Assembly: GCA_021782915.1 (NCBI GenBank)
Contig: JAJXUK010000004.1
Span: forward strand, 1-64,000
Reading direction: 5' to 3'
DNA from: Actinomycetes bacterium
GTDB taxonomy: Bacteria > Actinomycetota > Acidimicrobiia > Acidimicrobiales > RAAP-2
DNA: 64,000 nucleotides
The position numbers and the translations under genes were made by a program. The notes below the pieces were generated by a model. That model had not been told where the DNA came from and did no database searches. It saw only the letters and a list, made by a program, of their open reading frames with translations. Shown here in pieces: positions 1 through 8,158 of this stretch; positions within the stretch are counted from its first letter, which is position 1; each line of letters begins with the position of its first letter.

Positions 1-59
1 GCGCGAACCCCCAGGCCCTGGGAAATCACCGACGCCACAATGACCTGGTTCTTGACCAC
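1..59 (-). CDS. IS481-like transposase, N-terminal fragment (runs off the window)
   Basis: Reading leftward, a GTG at 59-57 follows a GGAGG ribosome binding site (70-66) with 6-base spacing. The 19 visible residues begin [11 protein letters not shown] and contain the I-S-Q-G-L-G segment. This looks like the first helix of the helix-turn-helix domain of IS481-family transposases, where a V-I-x-G-L-S-x-x-E-A-A-R-R-Y-G pattern is common. Only the first 59 bases are present, so the DDE catalytic domain cannot be checked. The call rests on this short similarity and the adjacent repeats. Confidence 0.45.
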   Translation of the reverse strand, partial: MVKNQVIVASVISQGLGVR

Positions 60-121
60 GACACACCTCCACCGAGGTGTTCACTATGTCGCGACAGATC
101 TGTTCAGTATCTCGTGAAGGC
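1..121 (-). mobile_element. End of an IS481-like insertion sequence, cut by the window edge
   Basis: Two copies of a 17-base motif lie in direct orientation 23 bases apart: TGTTCACTATGTCGCGA at 78-94 and TGTTCAGTATCTCGTGA at 101-117 (14 of 17 identical). They sit just upstream of a minus-strand reading frame that resembles the start of an IS481-family transposase. Repeated TGT-led motifs at element ends are known for this family. A short inverted repeat, ACACCTC/GAGGTGT (63-80), lies between the repeats and the gene. The outer boundary and any target duplication cannot be fixed because most of the element is outside the window. Confidence 0.5.
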
Positions 122-196
122 GGAGACCCTTACCTCCACCGAGTGGAGTGGAGTTTGCCCCCTCGACGTAGAGTTCGCCGAGGCCGCGTGTGTCTC

Positions 197-1063
197 ATGA
201 CGGGAGCGCGAGTGGAAACTGTAACCCTTCGCAACGGCGTTCGAATGCCAATTCTCGGTTTCGGCGTCTTCCAGATTGCCGACGACGCCCAGTGCGAGCG
301 AGCCGTATTCGACGCTCTTGAGCACGGCTATCGAATGATTGACACGGCCGCGTCATATCTCAACGAGCGCGCCGTCGGTCGGGCTATCGCGAAGAGCGGC
401 ATTGCGCGCGAGGAGCTCTTTGTCACCACCAAACTCTGGCTAGAAAACGCGGGCGACGACGCAACGCCCAAGGCTTTCGCCACGTCTCTGAAGAAGCTCG
501 GGCTCGACTACCTCGATCTGTATCTCATCCACCAGCCCTTCGGTGACTACTACGGCGCCTGGCGAGCCATGGAGCACCTCTACGACGAGGGCCTCATCCG
601 AGCGATCGGCGTGTCGAACTTCTATGCGGATCGCCTCGTCGATCTCATCCTGCACAACGACGTCGCGCCGATGGTCAATCAGGTGGAGACGCATCCATTC
701 TTTCAGCGCGTGACAGACCAAGCGACCATGGAAGCGCTCGGAGTCCAGATAGAGTCGTGGGGCCCATTCGCCGAGGGGCGAAACGACTTGTTCTCGAATC
801 CGGTGCTCGTAGGCGTGGCCCGGAGCCACGAGCGAACGGTTGCTCAAGTCACTCTTCGCTGGTTGATCCAACGACGCGTGGTCGTCATCCCCAAGTCAGT
901 CCGATCGGAGCGCATGTCGGAGAACATCGACGTCTTCGACTTCGCCTTGTCCGACGACGAGATGGCGCTCATCGGCACACTCGACACGGCCAAGAGCCTC
1001 TTCTTCGACCACCGCACAGCGGAGGCGGCCCAGTGGCTAGGCGAGCGTCACTTGGACTTGTGA
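197..1063 (+). CDS. Aldo/keto reductase (2,5-diketogluconate reductase-like)
   Basis: A 288-residue cytosolic NAD(P)H-dependent carbonyl reductase of the AKR superfamily with a (beta/alpha)8 fold. The catalytic tetrad is visible as Asp49 (IDTAASY), Tyr54, Lys79 (VTTKLW) and His112 ([12 protein letters not shown]). The family signature ending in [13 protein letters not shown] near the C terminus provides the cofactor phosphate site. The start was placed at ATG 197 because the family's beta-hairpin ([17 protein letters not shown]) begins a few residues later; the longer in-frame extension to 77 overlaps the IS-end repeats and looks non-coding. The gene stands alone beside the insertion-sequence end, so it may be accessory. 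The substrate is not predictable. Confidence 0.9.
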   Translation: MTGARVETVTLRNGVRMPILGFGVFQIADDAQCERAVFDALEHGYRMIDTAASYLNERAVGRAIAKSGIAREELFVTTKLWLENAGDDATPKAFATSLKKLGLDYLDLYLIHQPFGDYYGAWRAMEHLYDEGLIRAIGVSNFYADRLVDLILHNDVAPMVNQVETHPFFQRVTDQATMEALGVQIESWGPFAEGRNDLFSNPVLVGVARSHERTVAQVTLRWLIQRRVVVIPKSVRSERMSENIDVFDFALSDDEMALIGTLDTAKSLFFDHRTAEAAQWLGERHLDL

Positions 1064-1271
1064 CGCGTTTCTCTGCTCCGCTGAGCATGTTCACCCGTCC
1101 GTGCGTCCCGAACCCGCGGCGATCCTGGGGCTCTAGGGCGAGCTCGTCGGACGTCAGCCGCCGCCTCGAGGGTGTGGGATCGAGCACGAGCAATCCACTC
1201 GGCTAGCCGGGACGGCGAAGCGTGTACGAGCAGCAACGTGACACGCGCTCGAGCGCTCACGAGGACTCGCC

Positions 1272-1610
1272 TCAGTCAGCGCCAAACGAGCTCGACGCCA
1301 ACACAGCGTTCGCGTGAGTCGACCACCCAACGTCGGTGTCGCCGAGAACATCTCGGGCGATGTCACGCACGGCGGAGAGGACGCCGGCTCGGGCCACGGC
1401 TTCGGCGGCTTCGGACGAGCTCGCCATCACGCGTAGGACAGCGGTAGTCGAATGCGGTGCACCGAGATAGATGAGCCGAATGACCGGGTACGCATCGCGT
1501 GCCTCGAGCGCGCGAGCCAAGCGGCCCGGGAAGTCCTCCAGATCAGTGACACTCTCCACCCGGCACGCGACACTCACGTCCCATTCTCGAGTTGCCGTCA
1601 CAGCTGTCAC
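1272..1610 (-). CDS. Hypothetical protein (weak)
   Basis: A 112-residue frame starting GTG 1610. It has alternating hydrophobic and charged segments and a plausible amino-acid balance (VIRLIYLGAP, AVLRVMASSSEAAEAVARAG), which suggests a small alpha/beta cytosolic protein. No signal peptide, membrane segment or known motif was recognised. A possible GAGGG ribosome site lies about 13 bases upstream, which is long. It sits in an otherwise gene-poor kilobase. It could be a remnant or a chance frame. Confidence 0.4.
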   Translation of the reverse strand: MTAVTATREWDVSVACRVESVTDLEDFPGRLARALEARDAYPVIRLIYLGAPHSTTAVLRVMASSSEAAEAVARAGVLSAVRDIARDVLGDTDVGWSTHANAVLASSSFGAD

Positions 1611-2018
1611 TGTACGACGCGCACCCTCGGACGCGCCCGCACAACCGGCACCCTCGCACCGCCTTGGCCGGCACCGCCCGCCGGTGTTGGGCTCTTCTTC
1701 ACCTCACAAACTCGGCGTACGTGTGGCGCGCCTTAGCGACCACGACAACACGCCCTTCGAGACTTGCGCGCGCAACGCGCCAGAGCGTCCAAGCGGAGCC
1801 GTCCGTGTCAGGTCAGCGACACGGTCGACGACTACGGTGCGAGCACCGCGTGCCGTGGATTCCTGCGCGCAAGAGCCCGACGCCAAGGATCGGTGGCCAT
1901 GAACGTGGCGCGAGACGCGCAGCGGTCTTGGGATAGGCGGCGGCTCCATCGACGAAGGAACGCGAAACGACTCGCTCACGCGCGTGCGCTCCGTAGCCGC
2001 GCAGCGCCGCGGCCCCGA
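1611..2018. other. Gene-poor stretch, nothing recognised
   Basis: None of the short frames on either strand here has convincing amino-acid composition, a ribosome site or family resemblance. Together with 1064-1271 this makes the least dense part of the window and borders the insertion-sequence end. It may be decayed DNA. Confidence 0.5.
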
Positions 2019-2024
2019 TACACT
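2019..2024 (+). promoter_or_regulatory. -10 element for the leader ORF / NRAMP gene
   Basis: TACACT matches the actinobacterial TAnnnT -10 element. A start about 7 bases downstream would give a leader of roughly 22 bases before the 2054 ATG, long enough to hold its ribosome site. Confidence 0.45.
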
Positions 2025-2053
2025 GGCTGCTTCGAGAGACCCAGGAGGTGATC

Positions 2054-2119
2054 ATGCGCACGGAGCCCCCGAGTAGACGAAGCGTCGGCATGACAACCCC
2101 GGGACCTCGCGCGCTCTAG
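2054..2119 (+). CDS. 21-residue proline-rich leader ORF upstream of the NRAMP transporter
   Basis: ATG 2054 follows AGGAGGTGATC, a near-perfect complement to the 16S rRNA tail and the strongest ribosome site noted in the window. The frame runs 21 codons to TAG (2117-2119) and includes T-E-P-P-S, T-P-G-P and four arginines. It ends 83 bases before the transporter ATG. The strong initiation signal, upstream -10 element and placement suggest a translated regulatory leader. By analogy with proline-rich leaders such as MgtL of enterobacteria, it could couple translation to transporter expression. That role is inference; it could also be a small protein of its own. Confidence 0.45.
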   Translation: MRTEPPSRRSVGMTTPGPRAL

Positions 2120-2202
2120 TCCACGTCGAGCCAACTCCCGCGGGTCCGCCGGCGCTGAGTCATACCACGACCAGCCCACCGTCTTCAACCGAAGGATTCC
2201 CC

Positions 2203-3918
2203 ATGGCCCGCCTCCGCAGCGACGCGCGCACGCGCCTGCCCGCGCGACGCACTCCTCATCACACGCACCCCGCTCCGGGCTCGACTGACTCCCTCGGCGC
2301 CGCCCGAGACAGCGCTGTGCTCGACGCCGCCCACCTCGGTGACATCCGGGGCGCGTTCGGAACGATCCCCGCGCACCAGTCTGCGGAACCGCGCTCGTGG
2401 TCCGGTCCCCTCAAGACCCTGTTGGCCGTCATCGGCCCCGGTCTGATCGTCATGGTGGGCGACAACGACGCCGGTGCGTTCTCCACCTACACCCAGGCCG
2501 GGCAGAACTACGGCACGCGGCTGCTGTGGACGCTGCTGCTGCTCGTGCCGGTCCTCTACGTCAACCAGGAGATGGTCCTACGCCTCGGCGCCGTCACGGG
2601 CGTGGGCCACGCACGACTCATCCTCGAGCGCTTCGGGCGCTTCTGGGGCTCCTTCAGTGTGATCGACCTCTTCATCCTCAACGCGCTGACGATCGTCACT
2701 GAGTTCATAGGGGTGACGTTGGCCGCCGGCTATCTCGGAATCCCCAAGCTGGTAGCGGTGACCCTGGCCGCCGTCATCATCATCGGGTCCGCCTCGACCG
2801 GTTCCTTCCGGCGCTTCGAGCGCATCAGCCTGATTCTCGTAGCTGGTTCGCTGCTCCTCATACCGATCTTCGTCATGGTGCACCCACGGGTCTCGACGAT
2901 GGCCCGCGGCTTCCTCGTTCCCGGCATGCCGGCGCACGCTGGCCTATCCACCGTGATGCTGCTCATCATCGCGATCGTGGGCACGACCGTCGCACCCTGG
3001 CAGCTCTTCTTCCAGCAGTCCTACGTCATCGACAAGCGCATCACGCCCGCGTTCATGCGCTACGAACGCGTCGACCTGTGGCTGGGCATCGTGATCGTCG
3101 TCGTGGGCGCGGCCGCCATGTTCGGCTTCAGCGCCGCGGCCTTCGCCCACACCAGTGGCGCGGGCCACTTCACGAGCGCCGCCGGTGTGGCGAGCGGCCT
3201 CGCGCGCCACGCGGGACACCTCGTTGGTGTCCTCTTCGCGATCGCTCTGCTCGATGCCTCCATGATCGGTGCGGCCGCGGTCGGCCTGTCCACGGCCTAC
3301 GCGGCGGCCGACGTCACCGGGCGCAACCATTCCCTGCACCGCTCGATACGCAGCGCAAAGGGCTTCTACGCCACCTACGGCGCCCTCATCGCCGTCGCGG
3401 CGGCCCTGGTCGTCACGCCCCGGGTTCCACTCGGCCTGCTAACGGAAGGCGTTCAGACGCTCGCTGGCGTCCTCCTGCCCAGCGCCACCGTCTTTCTGCT
3501 GCTCCTGTGCAACGATCGAGAGGTGCTCGGCCCGTGGGTCAACACGCGGGCCAAGAACGTGTTCGCGGGCGTGGTCATCTGGGTGCTCATCATCCTCTCG
3601 CTCGTTCTCACCACCAGCGTCCTCTTCCCCCACATGTCGCGCACGGAGATCGTGAACATTCTGATTGGGGGTCTCGTCGTGGGAGTCGTCGGGGGCGTGT
3701 ACATGCGCCTCAGCACACTCCGCACGGCAACGCGTCCGGCGCCCGAATGGCACACGGATGATCCGAGCAGCTGGCGCATGCCGCGATCTACGCTCCTGAG
3801 TCGGCCGTCGCTGACATTCCGCGTCCGCTTTGGGCTACTCGCGCTGCGTGGCTACCTCGTGGTATCCGCCCTGCTCGTGGCGGTGCGCATCATCCAGGTG
3901 GCGCTGAGCCGGAGCTAG
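2203..3918 (+). CDS. NRAMP-family divalent metal transporter with altered metal-site motifs
   Basis: A 571-residue polytopic membrane protein with about eleven hydrophobic segments and a polar N-terminal extension of about 65 residues. The family's first-helix motif is present in altered form: the usual DPGN reads D-A-G-A (GDNDAGAFSTYTQAG). The sixth-helix motif normally read MPHN is A-P-W-Q (GTTVAPWQLFFQQS). The Asp ligand is retained, but the Asn and the soft-metal-selecting Met are replaced. Known NRAMP proteins import Mn2+ or Fe2+ with protons; related NRMT proteins without the Met carry Mg2+. Selectivity here is therefore uncertain. AAGGA (2192-2196) supports ATG 2203. A leader ORF precedes it. 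Confidence 0.85.
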   Translation: MARLRSDARTRLPARRTPHHTHPAPGSTDSLGAARDSAVLDAAHLGDIRGAFGTIPAHQSAEPRSWSGPLKTLLAVIGPGLIVMVGDNDAGAFSTYTQAGQNYGTRLLWTLLLLVPVLYVNQEMVLRLGAVTGVGHARLILERFGRFWGSFSVIDLFILNALTIVTEFIGVTLAAGYLGIPKLVAVTLAAVIIIGSASTGSFRRFERISLILVAGSLLLIPIFVMVHPRVSTMARGFLVPGMPAHAGLSTVMLLIIAIVGTTVAPWQLFFQQSYVIDKRITPAFMRYERVDLWLGIVIVVVGAAAMFGFSAAAFAHTSGAGHFTSAAGVASGLARHAGHLVGVLFAIALLDASMIGAAAVGLSTAYAAADVTGRNHSLHRSIRSAKGFYATYGALIAVAAALVVTPRVPLGLLTEGVQTLAGVLLPSATVFLLLLCNDREVLGPWVNTRAKNVFAGVVIWVLIILSLVLTTSVLFPHMSRTEIVNILIGGLVVGVVGGVYMRLSTLRTATRPAPEWHTDDPSSWRMPRSTLLSRPSLTFRVRFGLLALRGYLVVSALLVAVRIIQVALSRS

Positions 3919-4065
3919 TGCAGCGCTGCGCCGCGCGAATCGCACCACCGTGGCCGCACTTCGTCACCGCGCACGCTACGCCTGGGCGTGCCGACGAGAT
4001 CTCTGGTGACGGTCGAACTCTCTGGGTCGGAGAGACGTGTGCGACGCTCAGCGATGAGCCAGCTG

Positions 4066-4725
4066 CTACAACGTGATCGTGCCCGTGACCGCGATGACCC
4101 ACGCGCGCGACACACAGCGGTGCGACAGCTGAGTGACGCTCTGGCGGCTCGTCACGTTGAGCGAGGCGCTACCCACGAAGGATCCGCCCGACACGCTGCC
4201 CGCGACGTAGGAGATCTGAACGTGATTGCTGGCCTGCGACACAGAACCACTACTCAGGGTGAGTCCCGTAGACGGCGCCATCTTGGGACGCGGGTCCCAG
4301 CTGACCGAGCCCGCGCTCAGTGAGGGCAGCGCGCCGCTCGGCAGGCTCAGGCAGCCCGCCGACGTGCTGGTTGGGACCGAAGGCGTGGACGTGGAGCGCA
4401 AGATGACGTGTCCGGTACGCACGCGTGCGCCCGACGTGCTCTGACAGCCCTTCTCGTGTCCCGGCGTGATGTTCAGGTGTACCAACACGGAGCCGTCCGC
4501 TCTCAGCACGGCGACACCGTGCACCTGACAGGTGATCGTTCCGGTGGCCGCCTGGCCGCTCGGCCGATGTCCCTCGCCGTAGCCGTAGCCGTAGCCGTAG
4601 CCGCTGTCCTGTCCGTTGCCGTGGCCATGCCCCGATCCGTGACCCTTGGCCATGGCCACACCACCGACACCGACGATGAGCCCGACGGTTAGCGCAATCG
4701 ACACTGCTGTCTGCGAGACCTTCAT
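4066..4725 (-). CDS. Secreted Gly/His-rich hypothetical protein
   Basis: A 219-residue exported protein. The N terminus is a signal peptide (MKVSQTAVSIALTVGLIVGVGGVAMA) with likely cleavage after AMA at residue 26. The mature part begins with a low-complexity Gly/His/Tyr segment (KGHGSGHGHGNG followed by (GY)4), then a Ser/Thr-rich region with four spaced cysteines that probably forms beta structure. No enzyme motif was recognised. The His-rich segment could bind metal, which would fit the NRAMP gene next door, but that is speculation. The stop is 147 bases from the convergent transporter gene. Confidence 0.75.
   Translation of the reverse strand: MKVSQTAVSIALTVGLIVGVGGVAMAKGHGSGHGHGNGQDSGYGYGYGYGEGHRPSGQAATGTITCQVHGVAVLRADGSVLVHLNITPGHEKGCQSTSGARVRTGHVILRSTSTPSVPTSTSAGCLSLPSGALPSLSAGSVSWDPRPKMAPSTGLTLSSGSVSQASNHVQISYVAGSVSGGSFVGSASLNVTSRQSVTQLSHRCVSRAWVIAVTGTITL
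4579..4602. repeat. Hexanucleotide microsatellite (GTAGCC)4 inside the secreted protein gene
   Basis: Four perfect tandem copies of GTAGCC on the plus strand encode Gly-Tyr repeats on the minus strand. Because the unit is 6 bases, copy-number change would lengthen or shorten the protein without shifting frame. Confidence 0.9.
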
Positions 4726-4915
4726 GCTGACCCTCCCCGGCGGTGATCCGACAGAATCACCCGTCCCATAAGGCTAACGGGCCACGGCACGCCGACTCCG
4801 AGCACCGCCGCGCGTCGCGCCAACCGACCAGGGCTGTAATACCTGATCCACGCACCCGTCGCCGGCCGTCGTCCGACTCACAGGTCTTTCTCAGGGTGCG
4901 GGACCGACGTTGCAC

Positions 4916-6583
4916 TCACCGCAGTCGCCTCGCGTCACCCGCGAGTCGACCAATTCTCTCGTACAGGCCAAGACCGGCCGCCGCGCGCACGAGTCGAAAC
5001 TGACTGGCGATCTGCGCGAAGACCTGCGGCGAGTTGTCAGGCCCGAGAGGAATGGGAAGGATCAGATAGCGCACGTCATCAGCCACGGGCAGTCGTGTCC
5101 CGGATTGAGACGGTTGTCCGTAGTACTGCGCATCGAAGGGCGTGGGCCAGAGGTACACGTGGGTGCTGTGATCGATGTGAGCCACCATGGGCCATATCGC
5201 CGAGACGACCGCGTCGGCAGGAAGGGCCGCTTCAATGGTGGCGTACGACTGAACGGTCTGAGCCGGTGCGGTGTAGATGGTTGTGGCTGAGAACGGTGCC
5301 AGGCCCCACACCGCGCAGCTCCAGAGAGCCGCGCACAGACTGAGCGTGGCGAGCAGGATCTGGCGACGCCGAGACCGCTGGCGAATCACGGCGTACGCCG
5401 CCGCCATCACCACTAGTGGGGCCAACATCATCGAGAACTGGTACACGATTTGATGCATGTATCCCAGAGAGCTGATCTCATTCTCCGCGACCACGAGCAC
5501 GCTCAACAGAGCCACCTCCGGCGCCACGAGAAACGACAGGCCCACCGTGCTGGCCACCTGCCACAGGTAGAAGGGGCGACCCTGCGAGACGAGGTACGCC
5601 ACGAGTTGACCGGGCCGGTGAACGAGGGTGCCCAGTAGTCCCCCCACGCCGCCGAAGGGCACGTAGCCGGCGTACATGCTCGCGGCTCCCAAGAAAGCCG
5701 GAATGATGAGCCAGTTCGCCGCCATCGCCCACGCGACGGCACCGAGCACCACGCCAAGTCCAACCCGTCGATCCCGACGAAGCGCAAACCACAGCCCCAG
5801 AGGAACGACGAGGAGCGCCGCGTCCTCCTTGACCATGAGGATCAGCAGAGCGCTGACCACGAACAGCCCGGTTCGCGACTCCAGGACCGCGTAGACCGCG
5901 ATGCTGACGAGAGGCACCCCAAACGCTTCAGGGTGGAACTGATCCAAGTTTCCCTGCTGCAGCATGGGGTTGAGCAGATAGGCCAGAGCCAGCATCGTGG
6001 CGGGGCCCGAACCGGCGTAACGACGGGCTATCAGATAGATCGGCCACGCCCCGCTCGCCAGGAGCAACGTCTGAAGCACGAGGAGACCTTGCGGCTCCGG
6101 GAAGATCCGGTAGAAGGGTGCGAACAGCAAGAGGATAAAGGACGTGTGATCACCGAACAGATTGCGCCCCATCACGGTGACAAAAGGAGCCTTGAAGTGC
6201 GTGATCAACCACAGCCCTTGATCGAAGATGGCCAGATCGAAAGGAGGAGACGCGTACTCGTTGAAGATCTTCAAGCTCTGTGTGGCAAACCAGAGGACGT
6301 ACAGGACAACCGCGCCCACCACAACGACGTTGCGCGGCTCGATGAAGAACGACCACAGTCGTGTCCACCACCGTTGTTGCTCGCCCGACCGTCCCTCAAC
6401 GACCGAGAGCGGCGCAGTCGGACCCGACTCTGGGTGGGCGGCGGGCCAGTAGGCATCGGTCCTCAGCAGCGCCTCGCGACTTGCTAGCCAGCGAGGAGTC
6501 CCGCGCAGGACGTCGTGGACCACGCGCCGCAGTATGGGCAGATCAGACGACGAAACTGAATCACGTCCCGGGGAGACTGGCAC
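4916..6583 (-). CDS. DUF2079 family polytopic membrane protein
   Basis: A 555-residue integral membrane protein. After about 85 polar residues come roughly ten hydrophobic helices, then an extracytoplasmic C-terminal domain of about 120 residues. The FDLAIFDQGLW motif after the first helix and the following GDHTSF and LNPMLQ segments are typical of DUF2079, a family with a GT-C glycosyltransferase-like layout. The first extracytoplasmic loop holds Asp/Glu residues where GT-C enzymes place their catalytic acid. Function is unknown; transfer of a lipid-linked sugar is plausible. It starts 9 bases after the HAD gene's stop is passed on the minus strand (downstream partner of none; the HAD gene lies upstream), so the two may be co-transcribed. 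Confidence 0.8.
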   Translation of the reverse strand: MPVSPGRDSVSSSDLPILRRVVHDVLRGTPRWLASREALLRTDAYWPAAHPESGPTAPLSVVEGRSGEQQRWWTRLWSFFIEPRNVVVVGAVVLYVLWFATQSLKIFNEYASPPFDLAIFDQGLWLITHFKAPFVTVMGRNLFGDHTSFILLLFAPFYRIFPEPQGLLVLQTLLLASGAWPIYLIARRYAGSGPATMLALAYLLNPMLQQGNLDQFHPEAFGVPLVSIAVYAVLESRTGLFVVSALLILMVKEDAALLVVPLGLWFALRRDRRVGLGVVLGAVAWAMAANWLIIPAFLGAASMYAGYVPFGGVGGLLGTLVHRPGQLVAYLVSQGRPFYLWQVASTVGLSFLVAPEVALLSVLVVAENEISSLGYMHQIVYQFSMMLAPLVVMAAAYAVIRQRSRRRQILLATLSLCAALWSCAVWGLAPFSATTIYTAPAQTVQSYATIEAALPADAVVSAIWPMVAHIDHSTHVYLWPTPFDAQYYGQPSQSGTRLPVADDVRYLILPIPLGPDNSPQVFAQIASQFRLVRAAAGLGLYERIGRLAGDARRLR

Positions 6584-6592
6584 GTCCAGACG

Positions 6593-7393
6593 CTACGAGC
6601 CCGCAGGCTCCTCCGCAATGCTTTCCGAGGTGACACCATCGATAAGAGATGCGACCGAGGCAACGACGCGCGACGGCCGATACGGGAAGCGCTCGACGTC
6701 CTCCGAGTGCGTCACCCCGGTGAGGACCAAGACCGTCTGGAGGCCTGACTCCAGGCCCGCCAGCACGTCGGTGTCCATGCGGTCGCCCACCATCGTGGTG
6801 GTTTCGGAGTGTGCGCCGATCTTGTTGAGCGCCGTGCGAATCATCAGTGGATTGGGCTTGCCCACAAAGTAGGGCAACGCCCCAGTGGCCGTGCTGATCA
6901 AGGCGGCCACCGAGCCCGTCGCCGGAAGTGGCCCTTCGCTGCTCGGGCCGGTCGGGTCAGGATTCGTCGCGATGAAGCGAGCGCCGTCGCGAATCAGGCG
7001 CACCGCCATCGTGATGCGCTCAAAGCTGTACGTGCGCGTCTCGCCGAGGACCACGTAGTCCGGGGCGCGGTCGGTTTGGGTGTAGCCGGCCTCGTAGAGC
7101 GCCGTCGTCAGACCCGCCTCACCGATCACGTACGCGGACCCGTTCGGACGCTGGGCGGCCAGAAACCGTGCCGTCGCCAGGGCCGAGGTCCAGATTTGAT
7201 CCTCGGGAACGTGCAGGCCGGTCGCTGACAGGCGGGCCGCCAGGTCCCGCCGGGTGAACATCGAGTTGTTCGTCAAGATGAGAAACGGCGTCTGACTGGC
7301 CTGCAGCGCGGCGATGAAGCGATCCGCGCCCTCGATCGGGTGATCCTCGCGTACCAGCACCCCATCCATGTCGATGAGCCAGGCCTTCGTCAT
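6593..7393 (-). CDS. HAD-IIA family phosphatase (NagD-like)
   Basis: A 266-residue cytosolic haloacid-dehalogenase-type hydrolase of the NagD/4-nitrophenylphosphatase group, which dephosphorylates small sugar or nucleotide phosphates. Motif I is the DMDGVL near residue 8, motif II is LTNN, motif III is the lysine in VGKPNP, and motif IV is GDRMDTD. The large cap between motifs II and III marks subclass IIA. The start at ATG 7393 is preferred to the in-frame ATG at 7414 because GGAGGTG lies just upstream of it. The natural substrate is unknown. Confidence 0.88.
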   Translation of the reverse strand: MTKAWLIDMDGVLVREDHPIEGADRFIAALQASQTPFLILTNNSMFTRRDLAARLSATGLHVPEDQIWTSALATARFLAAQRPNGSAYVIGEAGLTTALYEAGYTQTDRAPDYVVLGETRTYSFERITMAVRLIRDGARFIATNPDPTGPSSEGPLPATGSVAALISTATGALPYFVGKPNPLMIRTALNKIGAHSETTTMVGDRMDTDVLAGLESGLQTVLVLTGVTHSEDVERFPYRPSRVVASVASLIDGVTSESIAEEPAGS

Positions 7394-7441
7394 CGGTGTC
7401 ACCTCCGGCGCCATGATGACACAGCCGCGGTGGTCCCGGAA

Positions 7442-8071
7442 CTAGGCGGGACGCGACTTCGCGAGCTCGTCCAACTGGCTCTGCAGCTGGGCGCGCGCCT
7501 GATCCGCGTGGCCGTTGAAGATCGCGAGCGCCAGGTTGAGCCGATCGGCGACCCAGTCGTCCAGTGCCGCACCGAAGGCGAGCACCGTCGGGTGCTGACG
7601 GTTCGACACCGAAATGGTGATCTCCCCGGTGCCGTGCTCGATGCCGATCAGCTTGGCGTACGCGGCCTCGGCCGTATGCGCCGCGCCCTGAAAGACGATC
7701 CGCTCAGAGGTGATGGACATGGTGCCGTGATCAATGGCCGCCGGGGTGAGCTGACCTTGGACGTAGTGCCCGCGCGTGGCGCCGACCCGGTAGCGCACGC
7801 TGCGTCCGCCCATCGAACCAATCGGAATCGAGATGCCCTGGGAGGCACCCTGGTAGTGCCCCGGGCCGCGAACCTGGCCGACGAGCCCGACCTGGCTGAC
7901 CTGTCCCAGCAGACGCTCGCTCGCCTTGAGCATCAGCGCCGCGGACTCGACCGTCCCGGTGCCCTCGGCCAGGGCCAGCAGACTCTGCAACTCGGCCACC
8001 TGGTCGTTCCAGACCGCCATGTCCTTGGCCACCTGGGCCTCGTGCGCGTGCTCCTTGAACTTCTCGAACAC
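7442..8071 (-). CDS. Conserved actinobacterial protein with a PH/GRAM-like core
   Basis: A 209-residue soluble protein. The first ~60 residues are helical (KEHAHEAQVAKDMAVWNDQVAEL). The middle and C-terminal part (HGTMSITSERIVFQG ... YAKLIGIEHGTGEITISVSNRQHP) is a beta-rich stretch that reads like the PH-like domain found in several actinobacterial proteins, followed by a terminal helix. GTG 8071 is chosen because GGGGAGGG sits 4-11 bases upstream; the longer frame to 8104 has no such site. No catalytic motif was seen. It is upstream of the HAD gene with a 48-base gap and may share its transcript. Confidence 0.65.
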   Translation of the reverse strand: MFEKFKEHAHEAQVAKDMAVWNDQVAELQSLLALAEGTGTVESAALMLKASERLLGQVSQVGLVGQVRGPGHYQGASQGISIPIGSMGGRSVRYRVGATRGHYVQGQLTPAAIDHGTMSITSERIVFQGAAHTAEAAYAKLIGIEHGTGEITISVSNRQHPTVLAFGAALDDWVADRLNLALAIFNGHADQARAQLQSQLDELAKSRPA

Positions 8072-8146
8072 CTGCCCTCCCCTCGTGCGTCTGGCCAGGC
8101 TCACGCTAGCGCCACGGTGTCACCAAGACCGAAACCTCCGCGGCGA

Positions 8147-8152
8147 TACGCT
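8147..8152 (+). promoter_or_regulatory. Leaderless-type promoter -10 for the YghZ-like gene
   Basis: TACGCT followed by 6 bases and then the GTG start at 8159, so transcription would begin at or beside the start codon. No ribosome site is present. Confidence 0.5.
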
Positions 8153-8158
8153 GCGCCC

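Noticed and set aside
1048..1260. 70-codon minus-strand frame just downstream of the 1272-1610 frame
   Set aside because: The first 30 residues look acceptable but the rest is Arg-rich without pattern; no ribosome site.
4012..4040. Inverted repeat TCTCT-N7-AGAGA between two convergent genes as a terminator
   Set aside because: The stem is only 5 bases and no T-run follows; too weak to call.
4579..4602. Tandem repeat considered as a CRISPR or regulatory array
   Set aside because: Units are 6 bases without spacers and lie within a coding frame.
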